A stretch of DNA of 64,000 nt from Streptomyces sp. NBC_01232 (GCF_035989885.1 NZ_CP108518.1:8113001-8177000); one strand, 5' to 3'. Positions 26,637-35,264 are shown, counted from the stretch's first letter. Numbers and translations: made by a program. The notes: generated by a model not told the origin, from the sequence alone.

Positions 26637-27145
26637 ATGAGGAAGACCCGACAGCGAGACAGTGACGCTCCCGGTCCGCATTCGCCGTGGGACGAGACCG
26701 CACCCGGCCCGTGGATGGGCGGCCACTACTGGACCGACCCGGACGGCGAACTCCGGCCCGCCGTCGTCGGCGACGAGTTCGACCTCGTCATCAGCCTCTT
26801 CACCCGGACCGGCCACGGACCCGGACCGCGCGCCGAGCACGTCGTGGCGCCCGTCCCGGACGCCGCACTCGACGCCCACCAGCTGCACACCGTCCAGCGC
26901 CTCGCCCGCACCGCCGGCCTCGCCCTCGACGCGGACCTCACCACGCTCGTCCGCTGCCACTCGGGCTACAACCGGTCCGGCCTCGTCGTTGCCCAGTTCC
27001 TCGTCGACCGGGGCCTGGTCCCGCCGAGGCCATTGCGTGCGTACGCCGCGGGCGCTCCCCGTCGGCCCTGCACCACGCGGTCTTCACCTCCTACCCCACC
27101 GCCGGACCGGACATCGCGGCGCTGCTCGTCGGGCTCGACCCCTGA
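26637..27145 (+). pseudogene. Protein-tyrosine/dual-specificity phosphatase-like protein, frameshifted
   Basis: The first frame, from ATG 26637, carries the phosphatase loop Cys-x5-Arg in TTLVRCHSGYNRSGLVVAQF and a family-like opening (GHYWTDPDGELRPAVVGDEF). After VDRGLVP the frame turns into Arg/Pro-rich nonsense. The expected C-terminus (EAIACVRRGRSPSALHHAVF, ending in LLVGLDP and a stop at 27145) continues in another frame. One missing base at the CCC run 27020-27022 explains it. The P450 gene starts 90 bases later. It could be a true pseudogene or a homopolymer error. Confidence 0.75.
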
Positions 27146-27235
27146 CGTGCTCCTCGGGGCGCGCAGTCCGCAGGTGGGACGTACGGTGATGCCGTTGTCG
27201 CCGAGCGTTGTCGCTCCCGCCGCGGAGGTACACGG

Positions 27236-28744
27236 ATGCGTACGGTCCAAGGGGCCGCCCTCGACGGGCTCCGAGCCCGGGTACGGGCCCTCGCCGCCCG
27301 GCGGCGCCCCGAGCGAGTCGGCCGGTCCCCCCGCGGTGAGGCACTGCCCGCGGACCGCGGGCCCGCCGCGCCGGGGCGCGGCGCGGGAGCCCCCGACCGG
27401 CGGACATCCGTAAAGGAATCCTTCCTCCGGCAAGCGGTCCCGGCCCGTGAGACCACCGGGCGCGTGCCCCTCGCCGGCCTCGGAGCCCTGCTGCGGGGCC
27501 TCGCCCGGCCCCGCCCCGGCGCGGTGCGCGCCTCCGCCGCCGCGCTGCGCGCCCTGCGCGCCCGGCACGGCGACGCCCCCGTCCTCGTACGCACCCGCTC
27601 CGGACGGACCGTCCTGGTCCTCCTCGATCCGCAGGACGTGCGCCGGTTCTACGCCGAACCCGTCGGCCTCCTGGCGGCCGACCCGCCGGACAAGTGCCGG
27701 GGCCTGAGCCCGCAGGAGCCCGCCGGCACCGGCTGCTCCCGCGGCGAACTCCGCGCGGAACGTCGGCAGGTCAGCGCCGAGGTGCTGGCCGCGGGCCTGC
27801 CCGTGCACCCCTCCTGCGGACTCTTCCTCGCTGCCCTCGCCGAGGAGGCCCGGCACCTGACCGCCGGTTCCACCGGCGCCGGTGCCCCGACCGCCACCCT
27901 CGACCTCGCCCGCGCCCGCTACGCCGTCCACCGCACTGCCCGGCGGATCGTGCTCGGCGACTCGGCCGCCGCCGACGAGGAACTCACCGGATGGCTCACC
28001 CAGCTGCGCGCCGAGGGCAAGGGCCTGCGCGGCGGCCGGGCGCGCGCCGCCCGCTCCCTGCACGCCAGGGCCCGCGCCCGCATCGAGGCGTACGCGGGCC
28101 ACGCCGACGGCGACACGCTGGTCGGACGGGCCGCCCGTTACGCAGACCCCACCGGGACCGTCGACCCCGTCGGCCAGGCCCAGCACTGGCTGCTGGCCAT
28201 GGACGCCGTCCCGGACACGCTGCTGCGCACCCTGCTCCTGCTCGGCGCGCACCCCGCGGAACAGGACCTGGCCGCGGCCGAGGCGGCCGCCGAAGCCACC
28301 GCGGGTGCGGGCCGGGGCGAGCTGCCCCGGCTGCGGGCCTGCGTACGCGAGTCCCTGCGCCTGTACCCGGTGGTGTCCGACCTGATCCGCGTCACCGGCG
28401 CCGAGACCGAATGGCGGGGCGTGCGCCACCCGGCCGGCACTTCGGTGCTGCTGCCCGCCGCGTTCCACCAGCGCGATCCCGAACGGGTTCCGGCGGCGCA
28501 CGTGTTCGTGCCCGGCCGGTGGAAGAACCCGGGTGCGGACCAGGACGTCCGGATGGCGCCCTTCAGCCATGGCGGCGGCCGCTGTCCGGGCGACCAGCTC
28601 GGCCTGATGATCACCGCTGCGCTCTGCGCCGAGGTGCTGCGGACACATCGGGTCGGCCGCGGCCGGCCGGTGCTGGACCCGGTGGGGCCGCTGCCCGCGG
28701 CGCTCGACCCGCGCGGGATCCGGCTGACGCTCACCCGCCGCTGA
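27236..28744 (+). CDS. Cytochrome P450 with atypical I-helix
   Basis: A 502-residue P450. Heme ligand Cys450 lies in FSHGGGRCPGDQ; the ExxR pair is in CVRESLRLYP. The oxygen-activating AGxxT signature of the I-helix is replaced by LAMDAVPDTLLRT, with no acid-alcohol pair in the usual place. Peroxygenase-type or ligand-binding chemistry is therefore possible. The first 65 residues are Arg/Pro/Ala-rich and look disordered. GGAGG lies seven bases before the ATG. A conserved-looking gene of unknown function follows after a 225-base gap with a tandem repeat. No ferredoxin gene is adjacent. Confidence 0.88.
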   Translation: MRTVQGAALDGLRARVRALAARRRPERVGRSPRGEALPADRGPAAPGRGAGAPDRRTSVKESFLRQAVPARETTGRVPLAGLGALLRGLARPRPGAVRASAAALRALRARHGDAPVLVRTRSGRTVLVLLDPQDVRRFYAEPVGLLAADPPDKCRGLSPQEPAGTGCSRGELRAERRQVSAEVLAAGLPVHPSCGLFLAALAEEARHLTAGSTGAGAPTATLDLARARYAVHRTARRIVLGDSAAADEELTGWLTQLRAEGKGLRGGRARAARSLHARARARIEAYAGHADGDTLVGRAARYADPTGTVDPVGQAQHWLLAMDAVPDTLLRTLLLLGAHPAEQDLAAAEAAAEATAGAGRGELPRLRACVRESLRLYPVVSDLIRVTGAETEWRGVRHPAGTSVLLPAAFHQRDPERVPAAHVFVPGRWKNPGADQDVRMAPFSHGGGRCPGDQLGLMITAALCAEVLRTHRVGRGRPVLDPVGPLPAALDPRGIRLTLTRR

Positions 28745-28840
28745 CATCCCGCCGCCGAGATCCCGGCGCCGGGCCCGGGGCCATCGAACGCCGCGACACC
28801 CGCCTCACCTCGCAGGACGCCTGCCGCCCGACCTGTGCCG

Positions 28841-28920
28841 CCCGACCGCTCACCGCCCGAAGACCGAAGCCCGACCGCTCACCGCCCGAAGACCGAAGCC
28901 CGACCGCATACCGCCTGACG
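28841..28920. repeat. 29-base tandem duplication
   Basis: A 29-base unit beginning cccgaccgctcaccgcccga occurs perfectly at 28841-28869 and 28870-28898, with a third degenerate partial unit at 28899-28920. It lies in the gap between the P450 and the following gene. Such exact duplication suggests recent slippage. Confidence 0.85.
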
Positions 28921-28969
28921 CCCGACCGTGCCCGCCCCCGAACCTCCTGCCGAACCCCACGAGGATGAC

Positions 28970-29929
28970 ATGCCCGACGCCGCGACCTCCGCGTCCACCG
29001 CCCCGGACATCGACCTGCTCGACGCCCCGTGCCGCGCACTCGCCGAGGCCGCCGACGCGGTCGGCGAAGCCGCCCGCTACGCCTCCGGCCTGGCCTTCGG
29101 TGCCCGGCTGCCCGCAGCCGCCCTGGCCCGGGGCGGCCGTACCCGGCTCGGCTGGCGCACCCTGTTGCGTACCCTCACCGACCCGGCGGGTCTCGGCTGG
29201 GCCCCGCGCGGTCGGGGCATGGCCCGGGCGGGCCGGCTCGCCGGAGTCCTGGCGGGCCGGGAGAGCCTCGCGATCAGCATCGCCGTCTGTGGTCTGAAGG
29301 CCCGGATCCGGGCCGTGAGCGCGGGCCGGCCCGAACTGCTCGACGATCCCGGCGCGGCCGCCGTCCTCGGCGCCGTGGAAGCGGGCCGCCAGGCCGAGGC
29401 CGTCCGTCTGTTCCGCGCCATCATGCGCGAACAGGGCGCCGAGCACGCCTTCTCGCTGCTGGCCCCGTCCTTCGCCGACATCCTGGCCTGGAACGCCCTG
29501 ACCGACGCGAACCCCTTCAACGATCATGCCGGCTGGCAGGTCGCCACCGGCCGGGCCGAGACCGCCCAACCCGTCCTCGGGCTCGGCGCCGCCTTCGTGG
29601 CGTTCTGCGACCGGGGCCCCGGTCTGCCCGAACGGCCCCCGCCGGGGCCCGCGTCCGGACCCTCCCGGGGCCCGGCCCGCCGCCGGATCACGGCACGGCC
29701 GCCCCGGCCGGCGCCCCGGCCGCAGGCCGGCGGCCTGTCGGGTCACGCCGCCGCGTTGCGCACGCACGCGTTCCGGCTGCACGGGGCGGCCGCCGAGCCG
29801 GGGTGGCACGGACCGGGGACCGAGGCCCTGCGTGCCGAGGTGTCCAGGCTCGCCGCCCGCTGCGCGACGGCCGCGGGCGGCATGGCGCTGGCCGCCGCCC
29901 AGTTGAAGGGCCGGCTAAAGGACCAGTGA
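28970..29929 (+). CDS. Hypothetical protein downstream of the P450
   Basis: A 319-residue soluble protein with no domain that I recognise. Residues 10-190 are helical and relatively conserved in look (LDAPCRALAEAADAVGEAAR, QAEAVRLFRAIMREQGAEHA, FADILAWNALTDANPFNDHA). Residues 215-260 are a Pro/Arg/Gly-rich linker, and the C-terminal 70 residues are again helical. The start at 28970 (MPDAATS) has GAGGA upstream; the frame is open to 28928. The order after the P450 suggests a partner or companion enzyme, but nothing shows which. Its 3' end overlaps the gluconate permease gene by 15 bases, tail to tail. Confidence 0.7.
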   Translation: MPDAATSASTAPDIDLLDAPCRALAEAADAVGEAARYASGLAFGARLPAAALARGGRTRLGWRTLLRTLTDPAGLGWAPRGRGMARAGRLAGVLAGRESLAISIAVCGLKARIRAVSAGRPELLDDPGAAAVLGAVEAGRQAEAVRLFRAIMREQGAEHAFSLLAPSFADILAWNALTDANPFNDHAGWQVATGRAETAQPVLGLGAAFVAFCDRGPGLPERPPPGPASGPSRGPARRRITARPPRPAPRPQAGGLSGHAAALRTHAFRLHGAAAEPGWHGPGTEALRAEVSRLAARCATAAGGMALAAAQLKGRLKDQ

Positions 29930-31312
29930 CAGCAGCAGGACGAGGCCCAGCCCGACCACCGAGATGATGGTCTCCATCACCGACCAGGTCTTCAGGGTCT
30001 GACCGACGGTCATCCCGAAGTACTCCTTGACCAGCCAGAAGCCGGCGTCGTTGACGTGACTGAAGAACAGCGAGCCGGCCCCGATGGCCAGGACCAGGAG
30101 CGCGGTCCCGGTGGTGGACATGTCCGCCGCGAGCGGCGCGACCAGCCCGGCCGCGGAGATGGTCGCCACCGTCGCCGAGCCGGTGGCCAGCCGGATGGCC
30201 ACGGCGATCAGCCAGGCCAGCAACAGGGTCGGGACTGCCCAGTTCTTCGACACGTCCAGGATCATCTGACCCACGCCCACGTCGATCAGCGTCTGCTTGA
30301 AGCCGCCGCCCGCGCCCACGATCAGCAGGATTCCCGCGATCGGGGCCAGGGACTTCTCCACCGTGACCGAGATCCGCTCCCGGGTGAACCCGGCCGCTCG
30401 GCCCAGCGTGAACATGCCCACCAGGACCGCCGCGAGCAGCGCGATCATGGGGGAGCCCGCGACGTCCGTCACGCGCTGCACAGGGTTCGCGGGGTCGTCG
30501 ACCACGATGTCGACAAGAGCCTTGACGAGCATCAGTGCCACCGGGAGCAGCACGGTGAACACCGTGGCCCCGAATCGCGGGCGGTGTTCCAGCTCCGCCG
30601 AGGGACGCGGCGCGATCATGTGCTCGGGCGCCGGGATGTCCACCCACCGCGCCGCGTACCGGGAGAACACCGGCCCGGCGATGACCACGGTCGGGATCGC
30701 CACGAGCACACCGAGCCCGAGGGTGATCCCCAGGTTCGCGTGGAGCGCGTCGATGGCGACGAGGGGGCCGGGATGCGGCGGGACCAGGCCGTGCATCACG
30801 GACAGGCCGGCCAGCGCGGGGATGCCGATCCGCATCAGGGAGTAGTTCCCCCGCCTGGCCACCAGCAGCACCACCGGGATCAGCAGCACGATCCCGACCT
30901 CGAAGAAGAGCGGCAGCCCGATCACCGAGGCGATCAGCACCATGGCCCAGGGCATGGCCCGGCCCTTGGCCCGAGCAAGGATCGTGTCCACGATCTCGTC
31001 CGCGCCGCCCGAGTCCGCCAGCAGCTTCCCGAGGATCGCGCCGAGCGCGATGAGTACGCCGACGCCCGCGACCGTGGCCCCGAGTCCGGCGGTGAAGCTG
31101 GAGATCGTCTTGGCCAACGGTGCTCCCGCGAAGACCCCGAGGGCCAGCGAGCCGACCGTCAGCGCCAGGAAGGCGTGCAGTTTGAGGCGGGTGATGAGCA
31201 GGACGATGACGGCTATGCCCGCGAGGACGGCTATCCCCAGCTGGGTGTTCCCGGCCGAGGTGATCGGTGCGGGGGCGGCCGCCGCAAGTGTCTCGACGCT
31301 GAGACCGGTCAC
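29915..31312 (-). CDS. gntP: Gluconate:H+ symporter (GntP family)
   Basis: A 465-residue polytopic permease with 12-14 hydrophobic segments. GntP landmarks are visible: GLPLFFEVGIVLLIPVV, HGLVPPHPGPLVAID, GAGGGFKQTLIDVGVGQ, RLATGSATVATISAAG and FFSHVNDAGFWLVKEYFGM. It imports gluconate or related hexonates. Gluconokinase lies 12 bases upstream on the same strand and a FadR-type regulator is divergent beyond it, so the three make a compact gluconate utilisation locus. The permease follows the kinase, as in other streptomycetes. Confidence 0.95.
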   Translation of the reverse strand: MTGLSVETLAAAAPAPITSAGNTQLGIAVLAGIAVIVLLITRLKLHAFLALTVGSLALGVFAGAPLAKTISSFTAGLGATVAGVGVLIALGAILGKLLADSGGADEIVDTILARAKGRAMPWAMVLIASVIGLPLFFEVGIVLLIPVVLLVARRGNYSLMRIGIPALAGLSVMHGLVPPHPGPLVAIDALHANLGITLGLGVLVAIPTVVIAGPVFSRYAARWVDIPAPEHMIAPRPSAELEHRPRFGATVFTVLLPVALMLVKALVDIVVDDPANPVQRVTDVAGSPMIALLAAVLVGMFTLGRAAGFTRERISVTVEKSLAPIAGILLIVGAGGGFKQTLIDVGVGQMILDVSKNWAVPTLLLAWLIAVAIRLATGSATVATISAAGLVAPLAADMSTTGTALLVLAIGAGSLFFSHVNDAGFWLVKEYFGMTVGQTLKTWSVMETIISVVGLGLVLLLSLVL

Positions 31313-31324
31313 GGTGACGTTTCC

Positions 31325-31846
31325 TCAGTTCTCGTGTGCGGGGAGCCGGCGCAGAGCGGCCAGCGCCCGCCCGGTGATGTCCTGCGGGGAGCCGGACACG
31401 TCGACGACGACGCCGGGTTCGTCCTCCTGGAGTGGCTCCAGCGTCGCGAACTGCGAATCCAGCAGGGTGGTGGGCATGAAATGGCCCTTGCGGGCCGCCA
31501 TGCGCTGCTCGATCAGCGGGCGTTCGCCGGTGAGGTGGACGAAGACGGCCCCGGGGGCCGCGGCGCGCAGCCGGTCCCGGTAGGCGCGCTTGAGCGAGGA
31601 GGCGGCGATCACGCCGCCGCGCAGGCCGGCGCGGTTGCGGATCCATTCGCCGATGGCGTCGAGCCACGGCCACCGGTCCGCGTCGTCGAGCGGGGTGCCG
31701 GCCGACATCTTGGCGACGTTGGACGCCGGGTGGAACGCGTCGCCCTCCGCGTACGGAATGCCGAGTGCCTCGGCGAGCAGTCGGCCCACGGTCGTCTTGC
31801 CCGTACCGGCCACGCCCATCACCACAATGACGCGCTGGGTGCTCAC
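31325..31846 (-). CDS. gntK: Gluconokinase
   Basis: Phosphorylates gluconate to 6-phosphogluconate, feeding the pentose phosphate pathway. The 173 residues are the normal size for thermoresistant GntK. Walker A is MGVAGTGKTTVGR at the N-terminus; the family motifs EGDAFHP and SSLKRAYRDRLR follow, then GHFMPTTLLDSQFATLE. GTG 31846 is preferred because GAGG lies five bases upstream; the frame continues to 31963 through the promoter region, which is not protein-like. It is followed after 12 bases by gntP and is divergent from the regulator. Confidence 0.95.
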   Translation of the reverse strand: MSTQRVIVVMGVAGTGKTTVGRLLAEALGIPYAEGDAFHPASNVAKMSAGTPLDDADRWPWLDAIGEWIRNRAGLRGGVIAASSLKRAYRDRLRAAAPGAVFVHLTGERPLIEQRMAARKGHFMPTTLLDSQFATLEPLQEDEPGVVVDVSGSPQDITGRALAALRRLPAHEN

Positions 31847-31900
31847 GCCTACCTCGCTGTCCTCGTCGACATCGGTTCGTGCGGCACCACTGAAGCGCAT

Positions 31901-31913
31901 TAAGTAGTACTTA
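31901..31913. promoter_or_regulatory. Palindrome TAAGTAGTACTTA, candidate GntR-type operator
   Basis: A perfect 6-1-6 dyad in the 131-base region between gntK and the divergent FadR/GntR regulator, 55 bases before the kinase GTG and 64 before the regulator ATG. GntR-family sites often have a GT-N-AC core, as here. It is the most AT-rich stretch of the region. Confidence 0.6.
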
Positions 31914-31977
31914 TTCAAGCCTCGGGTCGGAAACATCACATCTTTCGGCGGCGGGAGCGTCACCGTACGCTTACGCC

Positions 31978-32694
31978 ATGACCACCGCAGGCAGTCCCGG
32001 GCAGGGGCAGGGGCTCCACACCCATGTGCTGGACACCCTCGGCCTCGCGATCACGGCGGGGGAGTACCTCCCGGGCAGCGTCCTGCGCACGGACGAGATC
32101 ACCGAACGCTTCGATGCCTCCCGCACCGTCGTACGGGAGGTCATCCGCGTCCTGGAGTCGATGCACCTGGTCGAGTCCCGCCGACGGGTCGGCGTCACGG
32201 TGCGCCCCACCGACGAGTGGAACGTCTACGACCCTCGCGTGATCCGCTGGCGGCTCGCCGGCACGGACCGGCCCCGGCAGCTGCGTTCCCTCACCGTGCT
32301 GCGATCCGCGATCGAGCCGGTCGCGGCCGGTCTCGCCGCGACCCTGGCCACACCGGATCAGTGCGCCGAACTCACCGAGGCGGCCCTCGGCATGGTCCGC
32401 ACCTCGCGCGGCCACCAGCTGGAGGGCTATCTGCGGCACGACATCGCGTTCCACCGGGTGGTGCTCAACGCCTCCGGCAACGAGATGTTCGCCCGCCTCG
32501 GGGACGTCGTCGCCGAAGTCCTGACCGGCCGCACCGAACACGCGGTGATGTTCCACGATCCCGACCCCGCCGCCGTCACCCTGCACGTCCAGGTCGCCGA
32601 GGCGGTGCGCGAGCGGGACGCGGCGCGCGCCGAGGCGCTGACCCGCCGCATCGCGGTGGGTGCGCTGGAGGAACTGGACGTGCTCGCGCCCTGA
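31978..32694 (+). CDS. FadR-type GntR-family transcriptional regulator (gluconate operon)
   Basis: A 238-residue regulator. The winged helix-turn-helix is at about residues 12-75 (ITAGEYLPGSVLRTDEITER, ASRTVVREVIRVLESMHLV). The C-terminal FCD domain (about 95-230) has the usual Asp/His metal-ligand pattern, including RHDIAFHRVVLNASGN. It probably represses gntK-gntP and is relieved by gluconate or a phosphorylated product; this is inferred from position and family. The palindrome at 31901 is the likely binding site. It converges on a membrane protein gene whose frame runs into it from the other strand. Confidence 0.92.
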   Translation: MTTAGSPGQGQGLHTHVLDTLGLAITAGEYLPGSVLRTDEITERFDASRTVVREVIRVLESMHLVESRRRVGVTVRPTDEWNVYDPRVIRWRLAGTDRPRQLRSLTVLRSAIEPVAAGLAATLATPDQCAELTEAALGMVRTSRGHQLEGYLRHDIAFHRVVLNASGNEMFARLGDVVAEVLTGRTEHAVMFHDPDPAAVTLHVQVAEAVRERDAARAEALTRRIAVGALEELDVLAP

Positions 32695-33236
32695 GCAACC
32701 GGGGCGAGCCCGGGGGCGGGCCCGGGGGCCGGGGCCCGCGAGTCCGGCGTGATCGGCAAGACATTCCCCAGGTGTGCGGGGTCAGCCGCAGCCGCCGCAC
32801 CCTCCGCACCCGCTCCCGCATCCCCCTCCACAACCGCCCCCGGCGCCCCGGTGAACGCCCAGGCGGCGAGCGCGAGGACCAGGACCGGACCGATCCGGCC
32901 CGCGGTGTCGGAGGTACCGGCAAGGGCGAGGGCGGCGTCGGCCGCGAGGGCGGTCGCGGCGAGCAGGGTGGCCGCCGGCAGGTACCGGAACCAGAAGGGC
33001 AGCGCGGCGAGCAGGAAGCCGGCCGAGAGACTGCGCCAGTCCTCGCCGTGCCGGTCCGTCAGCAGGAGCGCGAGGACGGCCGGGACCACGAGGAGCCATC
33101 CTCCGGCGCCGGGCGCGAAAACGGTCGGGACGCGGTCGGCCCGGAGCCAGTGCCGCGCGTGGTCGACACCCCACGCCGCGACCGGAGCGCCCTCCGGTAT
33201 CGCCGCAGTGGGCAGGTGCTTGACGTAGTCGGTCAC
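32427..33236 (-). CDS. Hypothetical membrane protein with a C-terminus rebuilt by repeat DNA
   Basis: The frame begins MTDYVKHLPTAAIPEGAPVA and has four hydrophobic segments (LLVVPAVLALLL, GFLLAALPFWFRYLP, LLAATALAADAALALAG, IGPVLVLALAAWAFTG) up to about residue 140. Beyond that it reads an Ala/Gly-rich stretch, then GNVLPITPDSRAP, which is the translation of palindromic repeat copy C. It then runs 268 bases into the antisense of the gluconate regulator, where the reading is Arg/Ser-rich. The natural 3' end was probably lost when the repeat arrived. The N-terminal 140 residues are convincing; the rest is not. Confidence 0.55.
   Translation of the reverse strand: MTDYVKHLPTAAIPEGAPVAAWGVDHARHWLRADRVPTVFAPGAGGWLLVVPAVLALLLTDRHGEDWRSLSAGFLLAALPFWFRYLPAATLLAATALAADAALALAGTSDTAGRIGPVLVLALAAWAFTGAPGAVVEGDAGAGAEGAAAAADPAHLGNVLPITPDSRAPAPGPAPGLAPVAQGASTSSSSSAPTAMRRVSASARAASRSRTASATWTCRVTAAGSGSWNITACSVRPVRTSATTSPRRANISLPEALSTTRWNAMSCRR
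32734..32769. repeat. Second palindromic repeat family, copy C (one arm)
   Basis: The stretch starting cccgcgagtccggcgtgatc and ending gcaagacattcccc matches the right half of copy B with one difference in about 30 bases. The opposite arm (TGTCTTGTCG) is missing. It lies after the gluconate regulator and inside the 3' part of the convergent membrane-protein frame. Confidence 0.7.
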
Positions 33237-33321
33237 GGCGCCAGTATGCGAGCGCCGTGCCGCGGCCCAGAAGGGGCGGCCGCGGCACGGAATCGCTACG
33301 GCCGCTTACCGGTGCCGGGTA

Positions 33322-34206
33322 TCAGATGTCGAGCGCGGCGAGTTCGAGCGCATCCAGACGCACGGGGTCCGCCACGATGTCGATCTCCGTGATCAGCCCG
33401 TCCTCGATCGTGAAGCCGAGCACGAGGAACAGCCGTCCCAGCGGGGCCATCGCCAGGCCGACCAGCCCGTCGACGAGGGCCGGCGTCGTGGCCTGCGCCC
33501 GCTGCATGGCGGCCATCGCGCTCCTGGCGACGGTGACCGCGCCGCGCAGGAGGACCGGGGCGTGGGCGGGCACGACGGCCGCATCGGCCCGGAGCACCAC
33601 GTCGGGGTGGAGCAGGGTGACGAGCGCGTCGAAGTTCCCGCCGCGGGTGGCGGCGAGGAAGGCCTCCACCACGAGGCGCCGGCGGCTCGGATCGGCCTCG
33701 GACGCCAGAGGTGCTCCCCGGACCCGGCGGCGGGCGCGGCTCGCGAGCTGACGGGTGGCCACGGGGGACTTCTCGATCATCGGGGCGATCTCGTCGAAGG
33801 GCACGGCGAACAAGTCGTGCAGCACGAACGCGAGCCGCTCGGCGGGAGCCAGCCGGTCGAGCACGACGAGCAGCGCCAGCCCGACGGAGTCGGCCAGTAC
33901 GGCCTCCTGTTCGGGGTCGACGGTGTCCTCACGGCCGGCGACGCGGTCGGCGGGCGACGCGTCCAGGGAGTCCTCGCGGCGGGACTCGCGCGAGCGCAGC
34001 ATGTTCAGGCACACGCGGGACACGACCGTCGTCAGCCATCCGCCGAGGTTCTCCACCGCACCGACGTCGGAGCGGCTCAGGCGCAGCCAGGTCTCCTGTA
34101 CGGCGTCATCGGCCTCGGCGAGCGAACCGAGCATGCGGTAGGACACCGCTCTCAGATGAGAGCGGTGCTCTTCGAAACGCTCCGTCAGCCCTGAATTCCC
34201 GTCCAC
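33322..34206 (-). CDS. ECF sigma factor with SnoaL-like C-terminal domain (SigJ type)
   Basis: A 294-residue extracytoplasmic-function sigma factor. Region 2 is RSHLRAVSYRMLGSLAEADD followed by AVQETWLRLSR; region 4 is LDRLAPAERLAFVLHDLF and FDEIAPMIEKSPVATRQLAS. Residues 195-290 form a SnoaL/NTF2-like extension (RLVVEAFLAATRGGNFDALV, then LLHPDVVLRAD), which in ECF41-type factors replaces an anti-sigma factor. The WLPEP linker motif of classical ECF41 is not visible. No anti-sigma gene or COE-type target adjoins it. GTG 34206 is chosen since GGGGGG lies just upstream; an open frame extends to 34311. Confidence 0.88.
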   Translation of the reverse strand: MDGNSGLTERFEEHRSHLRAVSYRMLGSLAEADDAVQETWLRLSRSDVGAVENLGGWLTTVVSRVCLNMLRSRESRREDSLDASPADRVAGREDTVDPEQEAVLADSVGLALLVVLDRLAPAERLAFVLHDLFAVPFDEIAPMIEKSPVATRQLASRARRRVRGAPLASEADPSRRRLVVEAFLAATRGGNFDALVTLLHPDVVLRADAAVVPAHAPVLLRGAVTVARSAMAAMQRAQATTPALVDGLVGLAMAPLGRLFLVLGFTIEDGLITEIDIVADPVRLDALELAALDI

Positions 34207-34340
34207 CGGTCCCCCCGCGTCGATCGCACCCGGTGGATCATCAAAACAGATCACGAGGCTGCTGGATAATGGCGCCCGAACAGCAGAAGCGAGTGGAGAC
34301 GCCGGGCCCACGTGTGGTCCGGCAGGAGAGGGAGCCCCCG

Positions 34341-34688
34341 ATGGACGTGCAGCACTTCGAGCGGATCACCGCATTCATCGAGGCGCGGCTCACCCCGCTG
34401 TTCGACGAGGCGACGGGCAGCGAACACGGCTTCGCCATGGACGACACCTCCCGCGCCCTGCGCGCCCTGCGCAACTCCGTCCTGGAGGCCTCCGCCATCA
34501 AGGGCCTCATCGAGAAGCGGGAATCCGCCGAGCCGGCCATGCGCCGCGTCATCGACCAGTCGGTGGAGCACAACTGGGACGTGCTGCGCGGCATCGCCCG
34601 CCAGTGGGAGGACCACGCCGACTTCCGCCACGAGTTCAAGCACCACGCGTGGGAACTCGACCACCACCACACCCCCGCGCAGGCCTGA
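34341..34688 (+). CDS. Hypothetical protein (115 residues), helical and His-rich at the end
   Basis: A soluble, largely helical protein: ITAFIEARLTPLFDEATGSE, ALRALRNSVLEASAIKGLIE, VIDQSVEHNWDVLRGIARQW. It ends in a His-rich tail (FKHHAWELDHHHTPAQA). GGAGAGGGAG precedes the ATG. It resembles a class of small streptomycete proteins of unknown function, but I cannot name the family. It is divergent from the sigma factor gene and converges on the HIT gene, with two bases between stops. Confidence 0.75.
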   Translation: MDVQHFERITAFIEARLTPLFDEATGSEHGFAMDDTSRALRALRNSVLEASAIKGLIEKRESAEPAMRRVIDQSVEHNWDVLRGIARQWEDHADFRHEFKHHAWELDHHHTPAQA

Positions 34689-34690
34689 CC

Positions 34691-35188
34691 TCACGGAGGC
34701 GGTGCGAGCACCCCGCGCGCGGCGAGGGCCGCGCGCAGGAGCGTCGCCGTCGCCGCCTGCTCCTCGGCCGACCGCGACAGGACGCCGTTCTCGGTCATGA
34801 GGGCGTGGAACTGCTGCTGTTCGTACGGGACCCCGGGCGGCAGCGCCGCGATGTGCCAGTGCAGGTGGGCGTTGCCCTGCCGGCTCCCCAGCGAGTACAG
34901 GTAGGTCCGCTCGCAGTCGAGGACGTCCTCGACCGCGAGCGCGACCTCCCGTACGACGAGCATCAGCCGGGTGTAGGCCGCCGCGTCCAGGTCGCGGACG
35001 GCATGTTCGATATGTGCCCTGGGAGCCACCAGGACCTTTCCGGGAAGCGTGGGCCAGCGGTCGAGGAAGGCCACGTGGTGCTCGTCCTCGTGGATCGTCT
35101 CGTGCACGAAGCCGGGGTGCCCGGCGAGGTAGGCGCACACGAAGCACGGCCCGCCGCGGGTCCGTTCGACGTACGCCCGGAGATCCAT
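34691..35188 (-). CDS. HIT-family protein (nucleotide hydrolase/transferase)
   Basis: A 165-residue protein with the histidine-triad motif HLHWHIA (GNAHLHWHIAALPPG) and an N-terminal CxxC pair (GPCFVCAYLAGHPGF). HIT proteins hydrolyse or transfer nucleotides from AMP-linked substrates. The start at 35188 (MDLRAYVERTR) is chosen from homology memory; three more in-frame ATGs upstream (to 35224) encode a short repeat (GREPMDREPMD), and no good ribosome binding site separates them. It lies 76 bases after the degenerate AMP-ligase-like gene, on the same strand. A HIT protein beside an AMP-ligase-like gene may be chance. Confidence 0.85.
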   Translation of the reverse strand: MDLRAYVERTRGGPCFVCAYLAGHPGFVHETIHEDEHHVAFLDRWPTLPGKVLVAPRAHIEHAVRDLDAAAYTRLMLVVREVALAVEDVLDCERTYLYSLGSRQGNAHLHWHIAALPPGVPYEQQQFHALMTENGVLSRSAEEQAATATLLRAALAARGVLAPPP

Positions 35189-35264
35189 CGGCTCACGGTC
35201 CATCGGTTCACGGCCCATCGGCATCGGTGTCGGCACCGACGCATCCTCCCACCGTCCCCGCCCC

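Noticed and set aside
34204..34311. Longer N-terminus of the sigma factor up to 34311
   Set aside because: The extra residues (including a Val-Ile-Cys stretch) are not family-like, while GTG 34206 has a strong GGGGGG site.
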